From Candidatus Aminicenantes bacterium UBA2199 (GTDB lineage Bacteria; Acidobacteriota; Aminicenantia; UBA2199), in the NCBI GenBank assembly GCA_002327965.1, contig DCVB01000081.1:1-20809 (forward strand): a stretch of 20,809 bases of DNA, written 5' to 3'. The notes under the pieces are model-generated. The model ran no database searches and was not told where the DNA came from. It saw only the letters and a program-made list of their open reading frames with translations. Within the stretch, counting starts at the first letter, position 1. Every line of letters starts with the position of its first letter. Below are positions 7,028-14,862 of the stretch, piece by piece. Made by a program: the position numbers and the translations under genes.

Positions 7028-8387
7028 CGGTCTTTTTCTTGTTTTTGGCTTCCAGTTCGGACATCTTCCGGTACAGCGAAGTGCGGGATATGCCGAGTAT
7101 CTTCGCCGCCTGGGCGTACTTGTAACCGCATTGACTCAGGACATCCTGCATGTGGTCGCGGCTGACCTCGGCCAGGCTGGGCTGGCGACCGCCCCGGGCA
7201 TGGCCCCGGCGCGAGTGCAGGAGTTTCAGCGGCAGGTGTTCCGGACCGATCTCGCCGGTGAGCCCGGCGGCGGAGATCTTGAAGATGGTGTTTTTCAGCT
7301 CGCGCACGTTGCCCGGCCAGTCATAGCGGGTCAGCAGCCGGCGGGCCGAGCCGGAAATGCCGGTGATGCGCCGGGGGTTGACCAGGTTGGCGATGCCCAG
7401 GAAATGCTCGGCCAGCGGCACGATGTCCTCCCGGCGCGCGCGCAGCGGCGGAATCAGGATCTTCAGTTCATCGATGCGGTAATAGAGATCGGCGCGGAAA
7501 CGTTTCTGCTGCACTTCCTCCTCCAGGTCCTTGTTGGTGGCGGCCAGCACCCGGATATTGACCGGCAGCGGTTTCCTGCCCTTCAATGGCGTGATCACCG
7601 ACTCCTCCAGGACGCGCAGCAACTTGGCCTGGATGTTGAGCGGCAGTTCGCCGATCTCATCCAGCAGGATCGTGCCGCGGTCGGCCAGGAGGAACTTGCC
7701 CGGCGAGTCGGCATAAGCGCCGGTGAATGCGCCTTTCTTGAAGCCGAACAACTCCGATTCCGCGAGGTTCTCGGGAATGGATGCGCAATTGACCGAGATC
7801 AGCGGCTGGCTGCCGCGGCTGGAGCAGTGGTGAATGGCTTGGGCCATGAGCTCCTTGCCGGTCCCGGTCTCTCCGCAGATCAGAATGGTGTGGGGAGTGG
7901 CGGCATATTGCCTGGCGGTGCCGATCACTTCGGCCATGACCCGGCTGCGGAAGATGAACTTGTCGAAGCCCGCAGCGTCGCCGATCTCCCGCTTCAGGTC
8001 CCGAAATTCATCCCGGGTCTGGAGAAATGCCAGCGCCCGTTGCAGGGTGATCAGCAGCATCTCGGGGTTGATCGGCTTTTGCAGGAAGTCATGCGCCCCC
8101 TTTTTCATCGCCAGGACGGCGGTGTCGATCGATCCGGTGCCGGTCAGCACCACGATGCGGTGCGGGTACTGCGCGGCGAACCACTCCAGCACGTCCATGC
8201 CGTCACCGTCGGGCAGGGTCAGATCGAGCAGAAGCAGGTCGAAGACATCCCGCTCGAGACGGCGCCGGGCATCGGCCAGGCAGCCGCTCTCAACGGTCAG
8301 GAATCCGTTCTGCTCGAGAAAGCAGCGTATCGACTCGCGCAGGGGCTCATCGTCCTCGATCAACAGGATGCGCTTTCCGGTTTTCAT
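7020..8387 (-). CDS. NtrC-family sigma54-dependent response regulator
   Basis: This 455-residue regulator has three domains. The receiver (about 5-120) has the acidic pocket Glu11-Asp12-Asp13, phospho-acceptor Asp55 in LLLLDLTLPDG, Thr82 and Lys104. The AAA+ domain (about 140-375) has Walker A GETGTGKE (172-179), the sigma54-contacting GAFTGA loop (219-224), Walker B ILLDEIGE (240-247) and arginine fingers in FRADLYYR (297-304). A Fis-type helix-turn-helix (AAKILGISRTSLYRKM, about 427-442) binds DNA. All key residues are present, so it should be phosphorylated and hydrolyse ATP to open sigma54 promoters. The ATG at 8387 follows GAGGTGA; a GTG at 8393 overlapping the kinase stop is the alternative. 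It is translationally coupled to the kinase. The nearby promoter at 4227-4242 is its likely target, by inference. Confidence 0.96.
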   Translation of the reverse strand: MKTGKRILLIEDDEPLRESIRCFLEQNGFLTVESGCLADARRRLERDVFDLLLLDLTLPDGDGMDVLEWFAAQYPHRIVVLTGTGSIDTAVLAMKKGAHDFLQKPINPEMLLITLQRALAFLQTRDEFRDLKREIGDAAGFDKFIFRSRVMAEVIGTARQYAATPHTILICGETGTGKELMAQAIHHCSSRGSQPLISVNCASIPENLAESELFGFKKGAFTGAYADSPGKFLLADRGTILLDEIGELPLNIQAKLLRVLEESVITPLKGRKPLPVNIRVLAATNKDLEEEVQQKRFRADLYYRIDELKILIPPLRARREDIVPLAEHFLGIANLVNPRRITGISGSARRLLTRYDWPGNVRELKNTIFKISAAGLTGEIGPEHLPLKLLHSRRGHARGGRQPSLAEVSRDHMQDVLSQCGYKYAQAAKILGISRTSLYRKMSELEAKNKKKTVS

Positions 8388-8389
8388 GC

Positions 8390-9598
8390 TCACCTCACGG
8401 GAAGGATCAGGTTGACCTGGGTGCCCTGGCTGGAACTGTGGATCTCCAGGTCGCCTTTCAGGGTTTTCATGATGCTGTAGGAAATATAGAGACCGAGTCC
8501 GGTCCCCTCCTTCTTGGTGGTGAAGAAGGGTTCCAGGACCCGGTCCTTGATCGCGTCGGAAATGCCCGGGCCCGAGTCAAGGATGGCGATGATGTGATGG
8601 ATATTCCGCGGCAGCTCGTCGTACTCGCTGTAGATGCGGATATCGATGCTTCCGCCCCCTTGAGCGGACATGGCCTCCAGGGCGTTGAACAGCACGTTCA
8701 TGAACACCTGCTTCAGGCGGTCGCTGTCGCTGGTCACCAGGATCTCCCTTTCGGCCTGGACTCGGACCGCCACGCTGTCCGGGATCTTTTTCGGCGGAAT
8801 CTCGGCCAGCGTGCGCTCCACGAATTCGCGCAACGGGAAGCGGCTGAGGTTGAGTCCCTTGAACTTGGAAAACACCAGCAGCGATTCGACCAGCCGCCCG
8901 GCGCGGCCGATCTCGCGATGGATCTTGTCGCAGGAGGCGGCGATCGCACCGTCGCTTCCCGTCCGGCCTTTGATGGCCGTGGCCTCGAAGAGTACCGTGG
9001 TCAGCGGCGTCCGCAGCTCATGTGCCAGCGATGCGGCCATTTGCCCCACCAGTACCAGGCGGTCGAATTTGAACAGGCGGTAGAAGTTCTTGTCATTGGC
9101 GAATTCCAGCCGTTCGGCTTCGATCAGCGGGATGAACATGACCGCTGCCGCCTGCACGGCCACGGTCAGTGCGCGGATGTCGGCGAGGCTGCGGCCGTCG
9201 ACCCGGGCCAGAAGCAGGCCGCGGAAGTAACTCCTGGCGTGCAGCGGGATGATCAGATTGATGCCGTTGCGGGACAAAAGGCCATGGGTGTCCCGGTCGA
9301 ACAACTCGAAGTAGATGCGGGTTTCCAGCCCGTCGGCCATCGGTTCCGAGCGCCCGGTGAAGCTCTCGATCAGGTCGGCTTCCTCCGGGATGAGCGGCAG
9401 GGGATCCGCCGGGGCATCGTCGCTGTAGGGCTTGAAGATATTGCCATCCGGCTCCTTGAAATAGATGATGCAGGGTTCCAGCTGGAAGTGGCGGCGCAGG
9501 ATGGCCGGAAAGGAGGCAAGAAAATCACGGGCGCTGCGGGCCGTTTGCAGCGCGGAGGCTGTTGTGACCAGAAATTCCTCGCGATGGCGTGTACGCAT
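8390..9598 (-). CDS. Soluble NtrB-like sensor histidine kinase with N-terminal GAF-like domain
   Basis: This 402-residue kinase has no membrane segment, so it senses a cytoplasmic signal. Residues about 15-165 look like a GAF-type sensor domain, followed by a short coiled linker. The HisKA domain has the phospho-acceptor His193 in SLAHELRTP. The ATPase domain has the N box (NVLFNALEAM, about 301-310), G1 DSGPGI (341-346), F box EPFFTTK and G2 GTGLGL (365-370). It ends next to the regulator start, which makes the two a cognate pair. The ATG at 9598 is chosen because the promoter at 9621-9649 would start transcription near 9614, which excludes the upstream in-frame ATG at 9649. No good Shine-Dalgarno precedes 9598, so the exact start is less certain. 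The signal is unknown. Confidence 0.95.
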   Translation of the reverse strand: MRTRHREEFLVTTASALQTARSARDFLASFPAILRRHFQLEPCIIYFKEPDGNIFKPYSDDAPADPLPLIPEEADLIESFTGRSEPMADGLETRIYFELFDRDTHGLLSRNGINLIIPLHARSYFRGLLLARVDGRSLADIRALTVAVQAAAVMFIPLIEAERLEFANDKNFYRLFKFDRLVLVGQMAASLAHELRTPLTTVLFEATAIKGRTGSDGAIAASCDKIHREIGRAGRLVESLLVFSKFKGLNLSRFPLREFVERTLAEIPPKKIPDSVAVRVQAEREILVTSDSDRLKQVFMNVLFNALEAMSAQGGGSIDIRIYSEYDELPRNIHHIIAILDSGPGISDAIKDRVLEPFFTTKKEGTGLGLYISYSIMKTLKGDLEIHSSSQGTQVNLILPVR

Positions 9599-9620
9599 GG
9601 ATGATCGGTGTCGAAAAACA

Positions 9621-9649
9621 ACTATATTACGCCGGAAAAAGGTTGTCAA
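9621..9649 (-). promoter_or_regulatory. sigma70-type promoter of the kinase-regulator operon
   Basis: On the minus strand this reads TTGACA (perfect), 17 bp, TATAGT. It would give a leader of about 16 nt before the ATG at 9598. It is back to back with the gcvT promoter; the two -35 boxes are 13 bp apart. Confidence 0.75.
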
Positions 9650-9662
9650 ATCCCGATTTTCC

Positions 9663-9691
9663 TTGCAATTCCCCGGTGTCTGTGTTATTTT
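9663..9691 (+). promoter_or_regulatory. sigma70-type promoter of the gcv-glyQS unit
   Basis: TTGCAA, 17 bp, TATTTT precedes gcvT, with a predicted start near 9698. The leader would be only about 20 nt, too short for a glycine riboswitch. Confidence 0.6.
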
Positions 9692-9717
9692 ATTAATTTA
9701 TTTTTGGGAGATGACCA

Positions 9718-10815
9718 ATGAAAAAAACCAAGATCAATGAAGCGCATTACGTTCTGAAGGGCAAGATGGTGGAATTTTGCGGCTGGGACCTGCCGGTCCA
9801 GTACTCGGGCCTTAACACCGAGCACGTGGCCGTGCGCACCACCGGCGGCATTTTCGACGTCAGCCACATGGGCGAGATCTGGTTCCGCGGCCGGGAGGCG
9901 CTGCGGGCCCTGCAGCACCTCATCTCCAACGACGCCTCCAAGCTGCTGCCGGGAAGGATCCAGTACGCCGGATTGCTGACTGAGAATGGCTGTTTCGTCG
10001 ACGATCTGCTGGTCTACATGATCCGGGAGGACGAATACCTGCTGGTGGTCAACGCGGCCAACATCGAGAAGGATTTCCTGTGGATGAAGAAGCACAGCGC
10101 CGGGTTTGACGTGCAGATCGAAAATCGCAGCGAGGAGTATTCGCAGATCGCCGTCCAGGGCCCGGTGGCCGAAAAGCTGCTCCAGGAGTTCACGGACATC
10201 GATCTCCAGCCCATGGGCTACTATCACTTCGCGCAAGGCCGCGTGCAGGGGATGGACGCCATCGTCTCGCGCACGGGCTACACCGGAGAGGACGGCTTCG
10301 AGATCTACTTCAAGTCCGATGCGGCCGCCGCCTCCAAACTGTTCCTGGACCTGGCCGGCAAGGGGGAGAAATACGATGCCTTGCCCGCCGGCCTGGGCGC
10401 CCGCGATACCCTGCGCCTGGAGGCCAAGATGGCTCTCTACGGCAACGACATCGACGACAGCCATACGGTACTGGAGGCCGACCTGGGATGGATTCTCAAG
10501 CTCAAGAAAGAGGAGCCTTTTATCGGCCAGGAAGCGTTGGCCAGGCAGAAGCAGGAGGGGATCCGGCGCAAGCTGGTGGGTTTTGAGCTGCTTGACAAGG
10601 GCATCGCCCGCCATGGCTACCCGATCCGCGTGGACGGCAGGGCCTTCGGTGCCGTCACTTCGGGGACCTTCGCCCCATTCCTGAAAAAACCCATCGGCTT
10701 GGCCTATCTGCCCGTGGAGCATTGCGCCGTGGGCGCTGAATTCCAGGTCGTTATTCGCGAAAAGACGGTCAACGCCAGGATCGTGGAAACCCCGTTTTAT
10801 AAAAGAAACAAGTAG
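9718..10815 (+). CDS. gcvT: Glycine cleavage system T protein (aminomethyltransferase)
   Basis: GcvT takes the aminomethyl group from lipoylated GcvH, releases ammonia and passes the methylene group to tetrahydrofolate. The 365 residues are the normal length. Visible family motifs are FDVSHMGE (46-53), VDDLLVY (94-100, which carries the catalytic Asp), VVNAANIEKD (110-119), SRTGYTGEDGFE (about 184-195), the PAGLGARDTLRLEAKM block (about 224-239) and TSGTFAPFLKKPIGLAYL near the C-terminus. GGGAG precedes the ATG by 7 bases. It is the first gene of a seven-gene unit; gcvH follows after 11 bp. The genes for H and both P subunits follow; the L protein (dihydrolipoamide dehydrogenase) is not in the window. 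Confidence 0.98.
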   Translation: MKKTKINEAHYVLKGKMVEFCGWDLPVQYSGLNTEHVAVRTTGGIFDVSHMGEIWFRGREALRALQHLISNDASKLLPGRIQYAGLLTENGCFVDDLLVYMIREDEYLLVVNAANIEKDFLWMKKHSAGFDVQIENRSEEYSQIAVQGPVAEKLLQEFTDIDLQPMGYYHFAQGRVQGMDAIVSRTGYTGEDGFEIYFKSDAAAASKLFLDLAGKGEKYDALPAGLGARDTLRLEAKMALYGNDIDDSHTVLEADLGWILKLKKEEPFIGQEALARQKQEGIRRKLVGFELLDKGIARHGYPIRVDGRAFGAVTSGTFAPFLKKPIGLAYLPVEHCAVGAEFQVVIREKTVNARIVETPFYKRNK

Positions 10816-10826
10816 GAGGAACCGTA

Positions 10827-11216
10827 ATGGCAAAGGAGAATCTTCTGTACAGCAAGGATCATGAGTGGGTGCGCCGCGAAGGCGACACGGTGGTCATCGG
10901 CGTCACCGATTACGCCCAGCACGAACTGGGCGACGTCGTGTTCGTCGACCTGCCCGCCGCGGGCAAGGAATTGAAGAAAGGGGACCCTGTGGCCAACATC
11001 GAGTCGGTCAAGGCGGTTTCAGACGTGTATGCCCCGGTCTCGGGGAAAGTGATTGAAGCCAACGCCAAGCTGAATGACAGCCCCGAACTGGTCAACCAGG
11101 ATCCTTTCGGCGAGGGCTGGATCTTCAAGATGAGCGTCGAGCAGGCTTCCGAACTCGACGAGCTCATGGATCTGAAGAAATATGAGGAATATCTGAAAGG
11201 CATTGCCGGGGAGTGA
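10827..11216 (+). CDS. gcvH: Glycine cleavage system H protein (lipoyl carrier)
   Basis: GcvH is the small lipoylated shuttle that carries the aminomethyl group between the P, T and L proteins. The 129 residues match the family length. The lipoylation site is Lys62 in ESVKAVSDVYAP, and the start (YSKDHEWV) and the DPFGEGW segment are typical. An AGGAGG-like site precedes the ATG. The gap to gcvPA is only 3 bp, so translation is probably coupled. Lipoylation enzymes are not in the window. Confidence 0.98.
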   Translation: MAKENLLYSKDHEWVRREGDTVVIGVTDYAQHELGDVVFVDLPAAGKELKKGDPVANIESVKAVSDVYAPVSGKVIEANAKLNDSPELVNQDPFGEGWIFKMSVEQASELDELMDLKKYEEYLKGIAGE

Positions 11217-11219
11217 GCG

Positions 11220-12563
11220 ATGAGATACCTGCCGCTGACCGACGCGGAACGGGAGGAGATGAAGCGGGTCATCGGCATCGCCGATGTCAGTGACCTGTTC
11301 ACCTGCATCCCGTCTGGCCAGTGCCGCCCTCAATTGGGCACGCTGCCCAAGGCTCTGAGCGAGCCTGAGCTGACGGCCCTTTTCCGGGAATTCGGCCGCC
11401 GCAACTCCTTCCCGGGATATCTCAGCTTCCTGGGCGCCGGCGCCTATTCCCATTTCATCCCCGAAGTCGTTTCCTACCTGAGCGCCAAAGGCGAGTTCCT
11501 CACCCCCTATACGCCTTACCAGCCCGAGGTCAGCCAGGGCAGCCTGCAGGCGATTTTCGAATACCAGACCATGATGGCCATGCTGACCGGACTGGACGTG
11601 GCCAACGCTTCCCTCTACGACGGCGCCACCGCCGCCGCCGAAGCCGTGCTGCTGGCCACGCGCCGTTCCGGGCGCGGGCGGGTGCTGCTGGCCGGGAACC
11701 TGCATCCCGAGTATGCCGCGGTCATCCGCACCTATGTGCAGAACCTGCCGATCGAACTGGTGACAGTGGCCGCGGACAAAGCCAGCGGCCGCGTGGATGC
11801 AGCCGATCTGGGGGCCAAGCTGAACGATGCCACCGCTGCCGTCCTTTTCCAGTCCCCGAACTTCCTGGGCGTGGTGGAGGACGGTCGGGGCATCGCCGCC
11901 GCCGCCCATGAACGCAAGGTCTTCGTTGTGCAGGTGGTGGCTGAGGCCATGTCGCTGGCCTATTTCGCGGCGCCGGGCGATGCGGGCGTCGACATGGCGG
12001 TGGGAGAAGCGCAGAGTTTCGGCCTGACGCTGGGCTTCGGCGGCCCGTACCTGGGTTTCATGGCCGTGCGCGAGGAATTCATGCGCCAGATGCCCGGACG
12101 GCTGGTGGGCCAGACCCGCGACCTGGATGGCAAGCGCGGCTACGTGCTGACGCTGTCCACCCGCGAGCAGCATATCAAGCGCGAGAAGGCGACGTCGAAC
12201 ATCTGTACCAACCAGGCCTGGTGCGCCCTGCGCGCCGGCATGTACCTGGCCGTCATGGGACGGACCGGCCTGGCCCGCGCCGCCCGCGCCTGCCATCTTA
12301 ATGCCGCCTATTTCGCGAAACTGGCCGCCAAGAAGCGAAGCGTCCGCGTGGTCTACGAGAGGAATTTCTTCAACGAGGTTCTCCTCGAGGTCAGGAAGGG
12401 GAGCGCCGGCGACCTGGTAGCGGACCTGCGCAAGAAGGGCATCCTGGCCGGCGTACCCATGGCCTGGTTCGATCCCGGACAGAAGGACCGCCTGCTTCTC
12501 GCCTTCAGCGAGGTCCATGACCGTGCCGCCATCGACCGCCTGCTGGACGCCATTGGAGAATGA
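11220..12563 (+). CDS. gcvPA: Glycine decarboxylase P protein, subunit 1
   Basis: GcvPA is the N-terminal half of the split pyridoxal-phosphate glycine decarboxylase, which binds glycine with GcvPB, releases carbon dioxide and loads the aminomethyl group on GcvH. The 447 residues match the usual subunit length. Typical segments are FLGAGAYSHFIP (about 70-81), TPYQPEVSQGSLQ, LYDGATAAAEA and TREQHIKREKATSNICTNQ (about 316-334). The PLP lysine is in the partner subunit, as expected. The split form is common in deep-branching and Gram-positive bacteria; many Proteobacteria have a single fused gcvP. Its stop overlaps the first possible ATG of gcvPB. Confidence 0.98.
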   Translation: MRYLPLTDAEREEMKRVIGIADVSDLFTCIPSGQCRPQLGTLPKALSEPELTALFREFGRRNSFPGYLSFLGAGAYSHFIPEVVSYLSAKGEFLTPYTPYQPEVSQGSLQAIFEYQTMMAMLTGLDVANASLYDGATAAAEAVLLATRRSGRGRVLLAGNLHPEYAAVIRTYVQNLPIELVTVAADKASGRVDAADLGAKLNDATAAVLFQSPNFLGVVEDGRGIAAAAHERKVFVVQVVAEAMSLAYFAAPGDAGVDMAVGEAQSFGLTLGFGGPYLGFMAVREEFMRQMPGRLVGQTRDLDGKRGYVLTLSTREQHIKREKATSNICTNQAWCALRAGMYLAVMGRTGLARAARACHLNAAYFAKLAAKKRSVRVVYERNFFNEVLLEVRKGSAGDLVADLRKKGILAGVPMAWFDPGQKDRLLLAFSEVHDRAAIDRLLDAIGE

Positions 12564-12565
12564 CC

Positions 12566-14008
12566 ATGAACACCCTGCCCAAGCTGATATTCGAGTTGAG
12601 CCGCGAGGGAAAGATCGGCGTCGGACTGAACGAGGCCGACGTGCCCGAGGAACCCGCCGTCGACCCGGAACTGCTGCGCCGGGAACTTGCTGATTTCCCG
12701 CAACTATCCGAGGTGGAGATCGTGCGCCACTACATGGCGCTGGCCAAGCTCAACTACTCCGTCGACGCCGGTTTTTACCCCCTGGGCTCCTGCACCATGA
12801 AGTACAATCCCAAGATCAACGAGAAACTCGCTGCCGCCGAGGAGCTTCAGGCCCATCCCTACGCCCCGCACGACCTGGTGCAGGGCAACCTGGAGATCCT
12901 GGCCCGGCTCGAGGAGTGGCTGCGGGAGTTGACCGGGCTGGCCGGCTTCACACTGGCGCCGGCCGCCGGGGCACACGGCGAGTTCACCGGCATGCTGATG
13001 GTGCGCAAGTACCTGCAGGAGAAGGGCGATCCCCGCAGGCTGGTGCTGATCCCCGACTCGGCCCACGGTACCAACCCGGCCTCGGCCCATTTCGCCGGTT
13101 ATGATGTCAAGGAGATCGCATCCAGCGCCCAGGGGACCATCGGCCTGGCCGAGCTGCGCCCGCACCTCACGCCCGAGGTGGCGGCGCTGATGATGACCAA
13201 CCCCAATACTCTGGGCATTTTCGAGTCGGATATCATGGCCGTCGCCGATGCCCTGCATGCCAACGGTTCCCTGCTGTACATGGACGGCGCCAATCTCAAT
13301 GCGCTGCTGGGGGTCGTGCGCCCCGGCGACCTCGGCGTGGACGTCATGCACATCAACCTGCACAAGACCTTCTCCACGCCCCACGGAGGCGGCGGGCCCG
13401 GATCGGGCCCCGTGGGCGTGGCCGCGCATCTGCTGCCCTATCTGCCCGTGCCGCGGGTGCGGCGCCAAGGGGATGGCTTTGACGTCGTGTTTGACGACCC
13501 GCGCAGCATTGGCCGGGTGAAGAACTTCTACGGCCAGTTTCTGGTCATCGTCCGTGCCCTGGCCTACCTGATGACCCTGGGCCGGGAGAACGTCGGACGC
13601 GTGGCCGAGGATGCCGTGCTGAACGCCAATTACGTGCGCAAGCGGCTGGAGGGGCTTCTCGACCTGCCCTACAAGGGGCCCTCGCTGCACGAGGTGGTCT
13701 TCTCCGACAGCGGCCTGCCGGTCAAGACCCTGGACATCGCCAAGCGGCTGCTGGACTACGGCATTCATCCCTTCACCATTTATTTTCCGCTCATCGTGCA
13801 CGGGGCGATGATGATCGAGCCGACCGAAAGCGAGAGCAAGGAAACACTGGACGATTTCATCGCCGTGATGGGAACCATCCTGCGTGAGGCCCGGGAGGAT
13901 CCCGAGCTGCTGCGCCAGGCCCCGACCCGCACGCCGGTGCGCCGCCTGGACGAGACGCTGGCCGCACGCAAGCCGGTCCTGCGCTGGCGCAAGGGGGAAA
14001 GCCTTTGA
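12566..14008 (+). CDS. gcvPB: Glycine decarboxylase P protein, subunit 2
   Basis: GcvPB is the C-terminal half of the split decarboxylase and carries the cofactor. The 480-residue protein has the PLP-binding Lys267 in MHINLHKTFSTPHGGGGPG, preceded by YMDGANLNALLG (about 238-249). YPLGSCTMKYNP (about 71-82) and IPDSAHGTNPASA are also family signatures. The ATG at 12566 is preferred because GGAG lies 7 bases before it; the alternative at 12560 overlaps the gcvPA stop. The stop codon overlaps the TTG start of glyQ, which ties glycine cleavage to glycyl-tRNA synthetase on one mRNA. Confidence 0.98.
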   Translation: MNTLPKLIFELSREGKIGVGLNEADVPEEPAVDPELLRRELADFPQLSEVEIVRHYMALAKLNYSVDAGFYPLGSCTMKYNPKINEKLAAAEELQAHPYAPHDLVQGNLEILARLEEWLRELTGLAGFTLAPAAGAHGEFTGMLMVRKYLQEKGDPRRLVLIPDSAHGTNPASAHFAGYDVKEIASSAQGTIGLAELRPHLTPEVAALMMTNPNTLGIFESDIMAVADALHANGSLLYMDGANLNALLGVVRPGDLGVDVMHINLHKTFSTPHGGGGPGSGPVGVAAHLLPYLPVPRVRRQGDGFDVVFDDPRSIGRVKNFYGQFLVIVRALAYLMTLGRENVGRVAEDAVLNANYVRKRLEGLLDLPYKGPSLHEVVFSDSGLPVKTLDIAKRLLDYGIHPFTIYFPLIVHGAMMIEPTESESKETLDDFIAVMGTILREAREDPELLRQAPTRTPVRRLDETLAARKPVLRWRKGESL

Positions 14009-14862
14009 GCGTACAGAACGTCATTCTCAAGCTGCAGGAGTTCTGGGCCGAGCGCGGCTGCTATATCGCCTCGGGCTATGATACCGAGGTCGGCGCCGGA
14101 ACCATGTCCCCGGACACATTTTTCCGCGTCCTGGGTCGCAAACCCTGGCAGGTTGCCTTTTGGCAGCCTTCGCGCCGGCCCGACGACGGGCGCTATGCCC
14201 AGAACCCCAACCGCGTGCAGAAACACAACCAGTTCCAGGTCATCCTCAAGCCGGCTCCCGCCGACGGCCAGCTGCTGTTTCTGGACAGCCTGATCTTCCT
14301 GGGGGTCGATATCCGCATCCACGACATCAAGTTCGACGATGACAACTGGGCATCGCCCTCGTTGGGCGCCTGGGGGGTCGGCTGGCAGGTGATGTGCGAC
14401 GGCCTGGAGATTACCCAGTTCACCTATTTCCAGCAGGCCGGCGGCATGGATCTCAACCCGAACTCGCTGGAAATCACCTATGGCATCGAGCGCCTGGCCG
14501 GTTTTCTGGACGGCAAGTCCAGCCTGTACGACCTGGAGTGGGGCAACCGCGTCTCGTATGCCCAGCTGAAGCAGGAGGAGGAGCGGCAATTTTCCATCTA
14601 CAACTTCGAGATCGCCGATATCGACATGCTGCGCGGCCTGTTCGTCCAGTACCAGAAAGAGGCGGAGAAGCTCCTCGACCGCAATCTTTACCTGCCCGCA
14701 TACGATGATGTGCTGAAATGCTCGCATGCCTTCAATATACTTGACGCGCGCAAGGCCATCTCGGTGGCCGAGCGCACGGCTCTGATGGGCATCATGCGCA
14801 ACCTGGCGGCGCGCGTCGCCCAGAAATACGTTCAGCAGACGGAAGGTGAAGACCATGGCTGA
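14005..14862 (+). CDS. glyQ: Glycyl-tRNA synthetase alpha subunit
   Basis: GlyQ is the catalytic subunit of the alpha2-beta2 glycyl-tRNA synthetase, which activates glycine with ATP. The 285-residue protein shows the family order: LQEFWAERGCYI, EVGAGTMSPDTF, QPSRRPDDGRYAQNPNR, DNWASPSLGAWGVGW, EITQFTYFQQAGG, EITYGIERLA and LDARKAISVAER. The start is a TTG whose last bases overlap the gcvPB stop (TTGA), with GGGGG 7 bases upstream. No later Met fits, because the conserved VILKLQEFW segment begins at residue 6. The stop overlaps glyS by 8 bp. Confidence 0.97.
   Translation: MSVQNVILKLQEFWAERGCYIASGYDTEVGAGTMSPDTFFRVLGRKPWQVAFWQPSRRPDDGRYAQNPNRVQKHNQFQVILKPAPADGQLLFLDSLIFLGVDIRIHDIKFDDDNWASPSLGAWGVGWQVMCDGLEITQFTYFQQAGGMDLNPNSLEITYGIERLAGFLDGKSSLYDLEWGNRVSYAQLKQEEERQFSIYNFEIADIDMLRGLFVQYQKEAEKLLDRNLYLPAYDDVLKCSHAFNILDARKAISVAERTALMGIMRNLAARVAQKYVQQTEGEDHG

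Noticed and set aside
9599..9649. Upstream ATG (9649) as kinase start
   Set aside because: The promoter at 9621-9649 overlaps it, so the transcript would begin downstream of that codon.
9599..9717. Possible glycine riboswitch before gcvT
   Set aside because: The gap is short, holds two divergent promoters, and leaves only about 20 nt of leader; no paired aptamer could fit.
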